A stretch of DNA of 54,021 nucleotides from Dehalococcoidia bacterium (GCA_009841605.1 VXLM01000104.1:677-54697); one strand, 5' to 3'. Positions 17,367 through 25,985 are shown, counted from the first letter of the stretch. Notes: generated by a model not told the origin, from the sequence alone. A program made the numbers and translations.

Positions 17367-18989
17367 TCACGCGATGGCCGCCGTCATAGGATCGAACATG
17401 CACCCCTCGACGAATACCTCGAAGAAATCGGGCGTCGTCTCAAGCTCGATGTGCTCGACGTTGCGGGTCATGTTTTCGGCGACCTCTCGCATGTCCGTGT
17501 TGAGGAGCATGACCGTGGCCCCCTCCAGCGATGCGTTCCCGACCTTATCGATCTTGCTCTGCGGGAAGTTGGCAACGAAACCAATGTTGACCGCGTTCTG
17601 AGCGTCGATGTAGTTGGCGAATCCGCCCGCCAAGTACAGTTTGGAGATTTTTTCTATAGGAACGCCGTAGTTGCGAAGGACGATATATTGGCCGCAGAAG
17701 TTGGCCGACTTTGCCTGCGCGAGCGCGCTGATGTCGGCCCTTGATAGGGTCATGTCTTTGTCAGGCAGGAATGTGAACGCCTGCGAGCCGTCGGCGAATA
17801 CTCCTAGTCTGTTCATCTTTTCGGTGCGGCGGAGTTCCGCCAGCAGGTCGATCAGACCGGAGCCACATATACCCTGGGCGTCGGCCTCACCGATTGTCCC
17901 GCACTCGCAGGAATCGTCAGTTAGCTTCACCGACTCGACAGCGCCGACGTAGCCCGGCATCCCGTACATGACCTCACCGCCTTCGAACGCCGGGCCTGCG
18001 GGACAGGAGGCCGCCATGATGCGATTTTTATTTCCGACTACGACTTCAGTGTTCGTGCCAACGTCGAGCAGCATGACCACGTCGTCCTGCTCGTCCATGC
18101 CGATGGCGAGCAAATCGGCTGTGACATCAGCCCCCACGTGACTTGCGATCAGCGGCCCTCCATAGATGTGGGCGCGAGGAAAGACGCGCAAGCCCAGATC
18201 GGACGCGGTCGTGTGGATGGCCGTCGTTTCCTTCTCACCGCGGAGTACTTCATGCTCGACCATCGACTTGTACGGCTTCTCACCGATCGACTGGACATCA
18301 ATACCGAACAAAATATCCCGCATGGTCGAGTTTCCAACGATCACGACCTCGTAAATGTTCCGGCGGTGGAAGCCTAACTCGCGCGCCATCCACCCGATCT
18401 CGAAGTTGAGCGACGAGAGCATGACTTGCCGCAACTCGCCATGGAACTCGCCGCCGTCGTAGGAGATGCGGTGCATGATGTCGCTGCCCCCGAACCGCTG
18501 GGGGTTCTCGAACGATGCGGTATGGAGCACTTCGCCCGATTCGAGGTCGACGAGGTTCATCACCACGGTCGTCGTGCCCACGTCAATAGCAAGCCCGTAA
18601 ATTCTGCCCTTGTACGAGTCAATACGGTTGTCGAGGTAATAGACTCCGTCGTCACGGCGCGTGACGGATGGGACGAGCGGCACGGAACGCTTGATGGTCT
18701 GTGTGAGGATGCGTGGCTGGCGACGGAGAATGCCGAATTCGATGTCGGCGTCGGGGTCTGTCACGTATGCCTGGCAGGCCAGACGGTAGTTATCGCGGAG
18801 GAAGGCTTCCTCGGGGGTAGGAGTGTTGAGGGCATCTTCGCCCTGCCTGATCTCTACGATGCACTCGTGGCACTCGCCGCTGCGGTTGCAGGAGGTCGGA
18901 ACTCGTATGCGGAGGGTGTCCGCGTACTCGAAGATAGTCTTGCCGGTAACCGAATCGAGTTTACGGTTGTCGTGTCGGATTGGAGACAT
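17367..18989 (-). CDS. Corrinoid activation protein, RACo-type (2Fe-2S ferredoxin plus ASKHA ATPase, DUF4445)
   Basis: Reductive activator of corrinoid enzymes: it uses ATP and an iron-sulfur centre to return inactive Co(II) to Co(I). The N-terminal ferredoxin domain has cysteines at residues 34, 40, 43 and 72 (TSCNRSGECHEC and LACQ). ASKHA nucleotide-binding motifs follow: LAIDVGTTTVVMNL near residue 135 and LLDVGTNTEVV near 310. The C-terminal GICGSGLIDL and YLAGGFANYID motifs complete the fold. The length of 540 residues is normal. It is the last gene of the minus-strand methyl-transfer locus whose corrinoid protein it should service. Confidence 0.88.
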   Translation of the reverse strand: MSPIRHDNRKLDSVTGKTIFEYADTLRIRVPTSCNRSGECHECIVEIRQGEDALNTPTPEEAFLRDNYRLACQAYVTDPDADIEFGILRRQPRILTQTIKRSVPLVPSVTRRDDGVYYLDNRIDSYKGRIYGLAIDVGTTTVVMNLVDLESGEVLHTASFENPQRFGGSDIMHRISYDGGEFHGELRQVMLSSLNFEIGWMARELGFHRRNIYEVVIVGNSTMRDILFGIDVQSIGEKPYKSMVEHEVLRGEKETTAIHTTASDLGLRVFPRAHIYGGPLIASHVGADVTADLLAIGMDEQDDVVMLLDVGTNTEVVVGNKNRIMAASCPAGPAFEGGEVMYGMPGYVGAVESVKLTDDSCECGTIGEADAQGICGSGLIDLLAELRRTEKMNRLGVFADGSQAFTFLPDKDMTLSRADISALAQAKSANFCGQYIVLRNYGVPIEKISKLYLAGGFANYIDAQNAVNIGFVANFPQSKIDKVGNASLEGATVMLLNTDMREVAENMTRNVEHIELETTPDFFEVFVEGCMFDPMTAAIA

Positions 18990-19038
18990 GCGGATAGTTT
19001 AGCGCAGTCGGAGGGGAATTCGTCCTATTCTCTCAATA

Positions 19039-19560
19039 TCAATTGAGGATAAGGACCATGCGTTCCTCGTCGAGGTATTCACCATCAACGAAGAGGGCAC
19101 GCGGGTCGATGCCGCACGAGGCGAAACCGAGCGAGGCGTACAGATTCCTCGCAGGCTTGTTGCGGGTGACGACGCACAGCTCGATCTGCCCAAGTCCCGG
19201 AAGAGACTTGGCGTACTTCACCGCGTTTGCGAGGAGGGCCTTTCCGATACCCTTTCCCTGCTCATCGGACCTGACGTACATTCCCCAGATGTGGCCCCGG
19301 TGCTCCTCTTTCTCTCCTGTCTTCCTGTAGAACCCAACCAGTCCCAGTAGTTCCTCCTCGCGAAATGCGCCAAGCGTGAAGTTGTTCGACGATTTCACGG
19401 TACGGCGAAGCCGCTCCGCTACAAATTCCATGGAGTATGCAATCTCGCGCTCGTACGTGGAGGCGAATGCATCGGGGTGTTCCTGCAGTCCCCTGAGACG
19501 CAGTTCTTGAAAGGCGTGGGCGTCGTCTTCGTTCAGGGGGCGGACGGTGATGTTGCTCAT
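19039..19560 (-). CDS. GNAT family N-acetyltransferase
   Basis: Acetyl-CoA-dependent acetyltransferase with the GNAT core. The acetyl-CoA motif A region is IWGMYVRSDEQGKGIGKALL, and motif B is NLYASLGFASCG near the C-terminus. Length is 173 residues. It sits in the corrinoid methyl-transfer locus, in the same direction, between the activator gene and a small Cys-rich gene. A direct role in methyl transfer is not expected; it may be a bystander. The substrate is unknown. Confidence 0.82.
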   Translation of the reverse strand: MSNITVRPLNEDDAHAFQELRLRGLQEHPDAFASTYEREIAYSMEFVAERLRRTVKSSNNFTLGAFREEELLGLVGFYRKTGEKEEHRGHIWGMYVRSDEQGKGIGKALLANAVKYAKSLPGLGQIELCVVTRNKPARNLYASLGFASCGIDPRALFVDGEYLDEERMVLILN

Positions 19561-19662
19561 GCTATGGGATCACTATCCTGCCAAGCACGTTGAGCCACAT
19601 TAGTGTGGAAAGTCAGACCGCTGATACTTGAAGAGTAGCGCGGAGTGGCATTCAACGCTTTG

Positions 19663-19929
19663 CTAGACCTCCCACGCGCTCCGGTAGTCGAGCTTGTCGC
19701 TTCCGGTGCAGATGGGCAGATCGTTAGGAATGTTCGTGAAATGCTGGTTCCGGCAGGGGAACTTGGCAGTGCAGCGCGACTCGACGTTCTTGTACGGACA
19801 GCGCCACTGCGAGACCTCGTCCGCCGTGTCAGACATACCCTTGAAGATATCGTACAGGCGGCCGAGGCTGGCCTCGTAGCGCCTTTTGTCAATCTTTTGA
19901 TCGGCCATGCCAGTCTTGTCGGGCGTCAT
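19663..19929 (-). CDS. Small Cys-rich protein in the corrinoid methyl-transfer locus
   Basis: I do not recognise this protein of about 88 residues. It has four Cys in its second half, arranged as RCPYKNVESRC, FPCRN and PICTG, which suggests a metal site. No signal peptide or membrane segment is present. It begins 13 bases after the corrinoid-protein gene in the same orientation, so cotranscription is likely. ATG 19929 or ATG 19908 could be the start; neither has a strong ribosome site. An accessory or metal/cobalamin-handling role is a guess from location. Confidence 0.6.
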   Translation of the reverse strand: MTPDKTGMADQKIDKRRYEASLGRLYDIFKGMSDTADEVSQWRCPYKNVESRCTAKFPCRNQHFTNIPNDLPICTGSDKLDYRSAWEV

Positions 19930-19942
19930 ATGAAAACGTCGA

Positions 19943-20677
19943 CTAGCCCGAAGTCACGAAGCTCTTTGCTAGATCCACCGCTGCGATTGCGTTCTCGCCG
20001 TAGCCGTCTGCGCCCATGTCTTCGGCGAATTCCTGCGTTACGGGAGCGCCTCCAACCATGATGTTGACCTCTTCCCGCATCCCTTCGTCCTCGAACGCCT
20101 CGATCACGCGGCCCATGTTCGGCATGGTCGTCGTCAGCAGGGCGGACATGCCGAGCACCCTGGCCTCATGCTCCATGACGGCGTCGATGAACTCCTCGTT
20201 CTTGGTGTCGACGCCCAGGTCGTGAACGACGAACCCTGCGCCGCGAAGCATCATGATGCAAAGGTTCTTGCCGATGTCGTGCAGGTCGCCTTTGACGGTA
20301 CCCATGATGACGGTGCCGATTGGCTCCACGCCTGACGCGGAGAGGATCGGCTCGATGTGGGCCATACCGGCCTTCATCGCACGAGCGGAGATGAGCACCT
20401 CCGGCACGAAGATGATGTTGTCGCGGAACTTTACGCCGACCACTGCCATGCCCGCGATGAGACCGTCGTCGAGCACGTCGTTGGCCTCCCAGCCGTCGCC
20501 CAATGCTTGCTCGACCAGCCGGCTCACCTCGCCGTCGTTGCCCGTGATGAGGGCGTAGGCGATTTCGTGCATGAGAGGGTCTTTACCCTCGTAGAGACTT
20601 TTGATGTGCTTGGCTTCGAACTGGTCGGTTACGTAGAGGAATTCCCTCTCCAGCCCTTCATGCTCCGTCGTTGGCAT
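19943..20677 (-). CDS. Corrinoid protein, methyltransferase B12-binding subunit (MtbC/MttC-like)
   Basis: Carries cobalamin that shuttles methyl groups between methyltransferases. An N-terminal helical cap (about residues 30-115) precedes the Rossmann-like B12 domain. The base-off signature is GDLHDIGKN, with the cobalt-ligating His133 in D131-x-H-x-x-G136. Later B12 motifs are LGMSALLTTTMP and VGGAPVTQEFA. The 244-residue length is slightly above the usual 210-220 because of an N-terminal extension. The neighbouring genes code for two methyltransferases and the reductive activator. A 192-base AT-rich gap upstream probably holds a promoter. Confidence 0.9.
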   Translation of the reverse strand: MPTTEHEGLEREFLYVTDQFEAKHIKSLYEGKDPLMHEIAYALITGNDGEVSRLVEQALGDGWEANDVLDDGLIAGMAVVGVKFRDNIIFVPEVLISARAMKAGMAHIEPILSASGVEPIGTVIMGTVKGDLHDIGKNLCIMMLRGAGFVVHDLGVDTKNEEFIDAVMEHEARVLGMSALLTTTMPNMGRVIEAFEDEGMREEVNIMVGGAPVTQEFAEDMGADGYGENAIAAVDLAKSFVTSG

Positions 20678-20869
20678 ACACCACCCCGTTCAATATCAGC
20701 ATCACAAGGTACGTATTATTCGGCCCAATACGGCGCTTTGTCAAATTATTGCGTTACGCTCAAGGGGTAAACAAACCTAGTGAGATGGGACGGTCGTACT
20801 GGCAGGCGTGCTCAGCAAATGACTGGCTTTTACTATCGACAGCAGGAAAAACCGTGATATTTGAAGGCA

Positions 20870-21913
20870 CTACGTTTTCAGCCTACCATCGCGGTAGGCC
20901 ATGATGTAGTTCATGCAGAAATCGTCGCGCCCTTCGAGGGCGTCGAGGGCCAGCTTCACCGGCTCAGACTCGGTGTCGAGGGCAAACACGCTGTCGAGCT
21001 TTGTCGCAATGGGATCGAGAATGCCCGCGTCTATTCCGGCTTCGATGGAGAGGTAAATGAACGTGTCGTTGAGGAGCCTTCGCTCAGGCATTCCAAACGA
21101 GACGTTGCTTAAGCCCATGCCGATATGGATTTCGTTGCCGTATTGCTCACGAATTGCGCGGACGGCGTCGAAGTAGTGGTTGCCATACTGTGGGTCGACT
21201 GAGATGGGGAAGATTATCCCGTCGACGAAAATGTCGTCCATCGGAATTCCCTTGGACTGTACGTGTTCCATGATGTAGTTCAGGTTTTCGACTCGCTCCC
21301 CGTCGTCTTGCGGCATCCCGTCGGGGCCGGTGCACATGAGGACCATGCGCGCGTTGTGCTCCACGACCATGTCGAGGGCCTCCAAGCGCTCTGCCGCGAC
21401 CGAGTTTATCATTGGGCGTCCCGCGGAGCCGTCGTAGGCCTCCAAACCCGCCTGAATGATCTCCGAGTTGGATGAGTCGATGGACGGCGGAATAGGGGAG
21501 ACCTCCTGCACCGCCTCGACGGCGAACCTCATGCAGGCCTTCTGCGTCTCGAGGTCGTAGTGGACCTCGTCGGGGTTGATGTCGAGGTATTTTGCTCCGG
21601 CCCGTACCTGCCGCCGCACCTCGTACTGAATGTACGCCTTGCCCTCCTCGCGTTCGTCGGCATCGTCCTCGATGCCCTTCCGCATGGCGATGAGGAAGTG
21701 CTTGATCTGGTTTTGCTGGTAGGGCTGCGTGGACTTGTACCACTCCGGGACGGTCAGCAACCGCTGCTCCCCGACCGGTCCCCTGAACGGCACGACCTCC
21801 GTCCCGTCGTCGAGGGTCTTTGCGCGTCGCCCGTTGCGCAGGAGGACGCGCGTGGCGTGGATGTTCTCCCCGACGATAGTGAACTCTTCCGGTGAATCGA
21901 TGACTCTTGGCAT
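20870..21913 (-). CDS. Methyltetrahydrofolate:corrinoid-type methyltransferase (pterin-binding, AcsE/MtgA-like)
   Basis: TIM-barrel methyltransferase related to dihydropteroate synthase, expected to move methyl groups between the corrinoid protein and tetrahydrofolate. Family segments are the N-terminal FTIVGENIHATR, the acidic pterin-site strand AKYLDINPDEV, PSIDSSNSEII, and the C-terminal GLSNVSFGMPERR that is highly typical of AcsE/MtgA. ATG 21913 fits the conserved start; the frame is open further upstream with junk-like sequence overlapping the next gene. Length is about 347 residues, longer than AcsE (about 260) because of an insert near residues 30-80. It lies between the corrinoid and UroD-like genes. 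Confidence 0.85.
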   Translation of the reverse strand: MPRVIDSPEEFTIVGENIHATRVLLRNGRRAKTLDDGTEVVPFRGPVGEQRLLTVPEWYKSTQPYQQNQIKHFLIAMRKGIEDDADEREEGKAYIQYEVRRQVRAGAKYLDINPDEVHYDLETQKACMRFAVEAVQEVSPIPPSIDSSNSEIIQAGLEAYDGSAGRPMINSVAAERLEALDMVVEHNARMVLMCTGPDGMPQDDGERVENLNYIMEHVQSKGIPMDDIFVDGIIFPISVDPQYGNHYFDAVRAIREQYGNEIHIGMGLSNVSFGMPERRLLNDTFIYLSIEAGIDAGILDPIATKLDSVFALDTESEPVKLALDALEGRDDFCMNYIMAYRDGRLKT

Positions 21914-21959
21914 TGTTTCTAGCTGTGTCCTGTCCTTCGGTTGTAAAGCGTTCGCGTCT

Positions 21960-23018
21960 TTAGCCCGCGCCGTGGCCGTTCTCGCCGTCATGCTCCTCGT
22001 GCCAGTCTTTGACGGCCTGCGGTATCTCCAAGAGGTTTTCGAGCTTCGTCGCAAGAGGAATCGCGCACTCAGGCGCGATCAGTTCAACACCGGCGTCGAG
22101 TGCGCGGTAGACCTCGGCCCGAACCTCCTCCGGCCCCTTCGAGTACAGCGTCACGGGATTGTTGATATTGCCGACGAGCCGGATTCCTCCGTCGACGACG
22201 TCCATAGACTCCTGCGGATCGTTCTTCGAGTCAAAGTGGAAGGCGGCCATGTTGCTCTTGGCGATGCCTTCCATGCGGTCAACGGTTCTGCCGCAGATGT
22301 GGAGGATAAGCGGCACCTGCAGCCGCTCGGCCATTTCCTGGTGAATCTCAAGCAGGAAGCGGTCGTAGTACGCGCCGCTCACAAGGTCTCCAGTCGCGTG
22401 GTCAGGGAAGGTAAGAGCGTCAGCCCCGGCGTCGATCTGCGCCTGTCCGAAGAGGACGGAAATCTCCTTGAGTTTGTGGAGCGTTTCCAGCGTGATGTCC
22501 GGGTCGTCAATGGACATGAGGAGGAACTTCTCGACGCCGAAGACGTGGTAGGCAAGAGTCCAAGGCCCCATCGTCTTACCGATGATGGCTACCTCGTCAC
22601 CGAATTCCTGCTTAAGGATGGAGAGGGAGCGTGTGATTGCTACGTTGTCCTTATGTTCAAGGAACCCGCTAGGTATGTGGACGTCGTCCGGACCGTCCCA
22701 GATCGGATTTGCCATCCGCACCGTCGGCCAGTTGTCCTTCTCCTCCCACTGCATCTCGCAACCGAGCGCCGACGACTCCTGGATGATGGAAAAGTACGGC
22801 ATGATAGAGTCGTAACCGAGCTCGGTGTAACCCGTAGCTGCGAGGCGAGCGTTCATCTCCGGGTCGCGGTTGGCGTCAGGGAACGGCGCGTCGACCATGT
22901 CCATGAGCTCCACCGTCGCCACGTTCGTGGGATTCGATACCGGCGTCCTGTCGACCGGTTTGCCAGCGAGGGCGTTCAGGACTCGCTCTCTTGGTGTCAT
23001 CGTCTCTTGGAGTGGCAT
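21960..23018 (-). CDS. UroD-family zinc methyltransferase (MtaA/CmuA-like)
   Basis: Uroporphyrinogen-decarboxylase-fold protein of the methyltransferase branch. The zinc ligands of MtaA/MtbA proteins are seen as His240-I-Cys242 (ILHICGRT) and Cys318 (APECAIP), which separates it from true UroD. GNINNP and the N-terminal MTPRERVLNALAGKPVDRTP are also typical. ATG 23018 is preceded by AAGGAG at ideal distance. It may methylate or demethylate a substrate on the neighbouring corrinoid protein. Related proteins act on methanol or methylamines (corrinoid to thiol), chloromethane, or methoxy-aromatics; the sequence alone does not decide. It is cotranscribed with the folate-type methyltransferase 46 bases downstream. 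Confidence 0.85.
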   Translation of the reverse strand: MPLQETMTPRERVLNALAGKPVDRTPVSNPTNVATVELMDMVDAPFPDANRDPEMNARLAATGYTELGYDSIMPYFSIIQESSALGCEMQWEEKDNWPTVRMANPIWDGPDDVHIPSGFLEHKDNVAITRSLSILKQEFGDEVAIIGKTMGPWTLAYHVFGVEKFLLMSIDDPDITLETLHKLKEISVLFGQAQIDAGADALTFPDHATGDLVSGAYYDRFLLEIHQEMAERLQVPLILHICGRTVDRMEGIAKSNMAAFHFDSKNDPQESMDVVDGGIRLVGNINNPVTLYSKGPEEVRAEVYRALDAGVELIAPECAIPLATKLENLLEIPQAVKDWHEEHDGENGHGAG

Positions 23019-23034
23019 GGTGTGTCTCCTTTCT

Positions 23035-23985
23035 TTACTCCACCAACTCTGCCAGTCTTGGCCCAAAAACTCGCTCGAAGTCTACGAGCCTGTCAAACAT
23101 CCATTCACGAATTTCATCCAGAGTTTCCTGGTCCCCTTCAATCGTGCCGAACTGCACAGCAGCTATGCGGCAGGCCTGCCGGTTTTCAAGAGGCTCCCAT
23201 ACAAGCTCACCGAGTTCGGATTCGATGGACTCTTTGTCCTCCATTAGTTGATCGAGCAACGACTTATTCCATTCCTCATCACGATTGTCAATATAAACGT
23301 GCACTCTAGCCTCTTCATCTCGAATTTGAAAAGCAGCCTCGTATTTGATGCCAAGATAGCCTGCCGAATAGCTAATCCAGTTTCGCGGCGGTGCACTACG
23401 CACTTTGTTCGCGCGAGTAAAACTAGAGGTTTCCCGCAAACTGTCCATAAGAGGTTGAAAGAATGATTGATATTTCCTGCCTCGTTCCGAAACTTCGCTT
23501 GGGGAAGACTTAGTTTCTATACTCCAATCGTTCGGAGCGGATACAACCTTAAAGTGTGGGGCAGGCCTTGATCTGTCAATTTTCCACAACTCTACGGCTA
23601 CACCGAAAAACCTTGTCTCATCGCCTGTGCGACTATTGAGGAAGTCTAGCGCTGCCCTGTGCTCTTCCCGAAATTCTTTAGCGATCCACACGACCGCACT
23701 TGCATCATAACCGGCCGCATATGTGAGTAGCTGACCGAGATGTGTATGATCGGTTACATCCAGTTGGTTCTCAATGATCACCGGGCAGTTCTTGTCTGTG
23801 TCGTGTGCCAAGAGATCAAGCGAGAATGGGCCTACAGGTGCTTCAAGCTCGTGGATATCAAGCTCTATTCCTAATGCCGTACCAAGTTGGTCTACGTTCT
23901 CCTTCAGCCAAGGTGTGAAGTCCTTGGGCTCGTTTGACCAAACTTCGCGGAGTTCGACTTCTTCGATTTTCGCTAGCTCTACCAT
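23035..23985 (-). CDS. DUF4268 domain protein with PD-(D/E)xK-like nuclease region
   Basis: A 316-residue protein with an N-terminal nuclease-like fold and C-terminal DUF4268. The characteristic segment is IIENQLDVTDHTHLGQLLTY, with an upstream SLDLLAHD supplying the acidic residue; the usual ExK is here E-N-Q. Such proteins are often found near restriction or defence genes, but the role is unknown. It is AT-richer than its neighbours and sits inside the methyl-transfer locus, ending 16 bases before the UroD-like start, which makes it look inserted. The start ATG 23985 has GGAGG about 13 bases upstream. Confidence 0.75.
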   Translation of the reverse strand: MVELAKIEEVELREVWSNEPKDFTPWLKENVDQLGTALGIELDIHELEAPVGPFSLDLLAHDTDKNCPVIIENQLDVTDHTHLGQLLTYAAGYDASAVVWIAKEFREEHRAALDFLNSRTGDETRFFGVAVELWKIDRSRPAPHFKVVSAPNDWSIETKSSPSEVSERGRKYQSFFQPLMDSLRETSSFTRANKVRSAPPRNWISYSAGYLGIKYEAAFQIRDEEARVHVYIDNRDEEWNKSLLDQLMEDKESIESELGELVWEPLENRQACRIAAVQFGTIEGDQETLDEIREWMFDRLVDFERVFGPRLAELVE

Positions 23986-24003
23986 CTGATTCGCTGAACC
24001 TCC

Positions 24004-24681
24004 CTACGTCTGCGCGAAGCCCAACGTGCCCGTCGTCATCTGGCCGCGGAGGGCCTCGGCTTCCAACATGTCTGCCGTGCCGGTGACGTTGCGGGCGTAG
24101 GGGAGGACGAGGCGGATGAGTTCATCCCTACGGCCTCCGTGAGGGAACGTCACGGCGTCTACGTCAACTTTCTCCATTTCGCCATAGCGGACAAATCCCT
24201 GCGTGACGGCTCGGACGCGCATCTTCGGGTTCTTGTACTCGCCTTCGGCGGTGACGCGATAGATCCAGCGTCCGTCAATCTCCTCCGGCGTGGTGATGAT
24301 CTGCAGGGGAGAGCGGAGGTCCTTGATTTCGATTCGGCCCTCGGGGTGGGTAGTGCCATACGGCTTCTCCACCGCCTGTCTGAGTAGGAATCGGAGCGGA
24401 CGGTCGTACATCTCGCCGTCGGGGAATGTGGCTTGGTTGTGTGTCCCGTCGACAGGGACCATTCCGCCGAGTGTGACGAGTTGGTCGCGGATCTCCTCCA
24501 CCCGTTTCTCCACGCCCGGCTTCCCACTGAACGTCCATACTGTGCCTATTCCGTCCTTCACGTACAGCCCAACCGTGATTTCGTGGAAGTTAGGGTCCAT
24601 GGAGATAAGCTCCATGCACTTGCCGTACGTGGCAATCACCTCGCGAACTCTGCCTCGCTGAGCGTTCTTGAGACTGGTCAT
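24004..24681 (-). CDS. Unknown protein with an internal repeat
   Basis: I do not recognise this 225-residue protein. It has no signal peptide or membrane segment. The two halves carry related elements: ATFPDGEMYDRPLRFLLRQA (about residues 90-109) and VTFPHGGRRDELIRLVLPYA (about 178-197), each followed by a Gly-Thr, which suggests an internal duplication. It lies between the homocysteine methyltransferase gene (29 bases) and the DUF4268 gene (18 bases) in the same direction. The location points to a part in methyl transfer or its regulation, but nothing in the sequence proves it. Confidence 0.6.
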   Translation of the reverse strand: MTSLKNAQRGRVREVIATYGKCMELISMDPNFHEITVGLYVKDGIGTVWTFSGKPGVEKRVEEIRDQLVTLGGMVPVDGTHNQATFPDGEMYDRPLRFLLRQAVEKPYGTTHPEGRIEIKDLRSPLQIITTPEEIDGRWIYRVTAEGEYKNPKMRVRAVTQGFVRYGEMEKVDVDAVTFPHGGRRDELIRLVLPYARNVTGTADMLEAEALRGQMTTGTLGFAQT

Positions 24682-24710
24682 TCAGATTCTCCTTGTTGCG
24701 AATCGCGTAT

Positions 24711-25631
24711 TTAGGAAGCGGCTACACGATAGCCTATGGGAGCGTGCTCATGGACTGCTTCGGCGAATCGCTCGATGTGCTTGGGAGTCGTGCCACAACA
24801 GCCGCCGATGATGTTGACGCCGATGTCGGCCAACTTCAGGAAGCGCTCGGTCATGTACTCGGGGCCTTCAGGGTATACGATCTGGCCCTGCCTTATCTCC
24901 GGGATACCGGCGTTCGAGTGGATGAGCATGTAACCGTCGTATGTTCCTCTGATTATCTCGGCGATCTCGACCATGCGGTCGCTGCCGTTGCCGCAGTTCG
25001 CGCCTACCACGTCTGCGCCCGCGTCGTGAAGCCGCTTGGTCGCCGAGGCGGGCGTGTCACCCATCATCGTAAACCAACCGCGTGGCCCCTTGTCATACAT
25101 CATCGTGGACATGACGATCAAATCCGTGTGCTCCTTCGTGGCCCTGAGGGCGAGGAGCGCTTCCTCAACCGAGATCATTGTCTCGATGACGACGGCGTCG
25201 GCTCCACCCTCTTCCAAGCCGATCACCTGGTCGACAAAGGCGTCGTAGATCTCGTCATCGGCGGTCGTGCCTCCGTTGCTCTGGAGGATTTCACCCGTTG
25301 GACCGATGGAACCGACTACGAAGTGCCAGGGTGAGGCCACGCTCCTTGCGTGTGTCGCGGCCAAACGGTTGAACTCGCGCGTCTGGCCGGAGTACCCGTA
25401 TTTGTCCAGCATGAACCGAGAGCCTCCAAAGGAAGCAGTCAGCACCATGTTGGACCCTGCGTTGAAGTAGTCGGCAGCCATTCTCCGTATGATCTCCGGG
25501 TGATCGGCATTGAACGCCTCAGGGCAGCCGCCCGGTTCAAGACCGCGTGCTTGGAGATAGGTGCCCATTGCGCCATCAGAGACAATGACATCTCCCGTTG
25601 CCAGTCGTTCGAGTATGGTGGGTTGTGCCAT
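24711..25631 (-). CDS. Homocysteine S-methyltransferase family protein (betaine-homocysteine/MetH N-domain type)
   Basis: Zinc-dependent TIM-barrel methyltransferase that uses homocysteine or a similar thiol as acceptor. Zinc ligands are Cys213 (GANCGNG) and Cys278-Cys279 (IGGCCGTTP). The N-terminal DGAMGTYLQARG and central TASFGGSRFML are family motifs. Length (306 residues) matches stand-alone members. Position in the corrinoid locus suggests it takes methyl groups from the corrinoid protein, or directly from a donor such as a betaine, to make methionine. It is followed by the repeat protein gene 29 bases downstream and preceded by the PF13769-like gene. Confidence 0.87.
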   Translation of the reverse strand: MAQPTILERLATGDVIVSDGAMGTYLQARGLEPGGCPEAFNADHPEIIRRMAADYFNAGSNMVLTASFGGSRFMLDKYGYSGQTREFNRLAATHARSVASPWHFVVGSIGPTGEILQSNGGTTADDEIYDAFVDQVIGLEEGGADAVVIETMISVEEALLALRATKEHTDLIVMSTMMYDKGPRGWFTMMGDTPASATKRLHDAGADVVGANCGNGSDRMVEIAEIIRGTYDGYMLIHSNAGIPEIRQGQIVYPEGPEYMTERFLKLADIGVNIIGGCCGTTPKHIERFAEAVHEHAPIGYRVAAS

Positions 25632-25640
25632 CGGTCTTTC

Positions 25641-25985
25641 TCAGCCGCCGTTCATCCAATCGTCGATCGCGCCGGGAGTGGTGGCGCGCTCGCCTGCGTT
25701 GTGGAGGTCGCGGATACGCGCTACGAAATCGATTGGAAAGCCGTTGTTGTACTTTTCTACCGTCTGAACCGCAGCCTCTTGGGCCGTTCCTTCAACCTCG
25801 AAGTACTCACCCCAGTTCCAGGCCATGAGGTAGTCGTCGGTCCCGGCGCTGCCGTCGAACATCGAGATCGCGTCCGCTCCCTGCTGAAAGCGCTCATCGA
25901 GGGGTTTGGACACCTGCTCCGGCCCATCCGCAGCCTGAACCTGCACGGGGATTTCCTTCCAGTACATTACACGTACCCTTGCCAT
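25641..25985 (-). CDS. Small PF13769-like (so-called virulence factor) protein
   Basis: A 114-residue protein starting MARVRVMYWKEIPVQVQAAD, similar to the PF13769 family misnamed virulence factor. From memory, such proteins occur beside methyltetrahydrofolate and corrinoid methyltransferase genes in methylated-compound clusters of other bacteria. The C-terminal half contains ERFQQGADAISM and DDYLMAWNWG as in the family. Biochemical function is unknown. It is the first gene of the minus-strand methyl-transfer locus; the next gene starts 9 bases on, so the two are cotranscribed. Confidence 0.65.
   Translation of the reverse strand: MARVRVMYWKEIPVQVQAADGPEQVSKPLDERFQQGADAISMFDGSAGTDDYLMAWNWGEYFEVEGTAQEAAVQTVEKYNNGFPIDFVARIRDLHNAGERATTPGAIDDWMNGG

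Noticed and set aside
20678-20869. Possible cobalamin riboswitch before the corrinoid gene
   Set aside because: No B12-box-like sequence or matching stem arrangement could be seen; the gap is only AT-rich.
21729-23309. Plus-strand open frame of about 520 codons across the methyltransferase genes
   Set aside because: It runs opposite three genes with clear families on the minus strand and shows no conserved motif.
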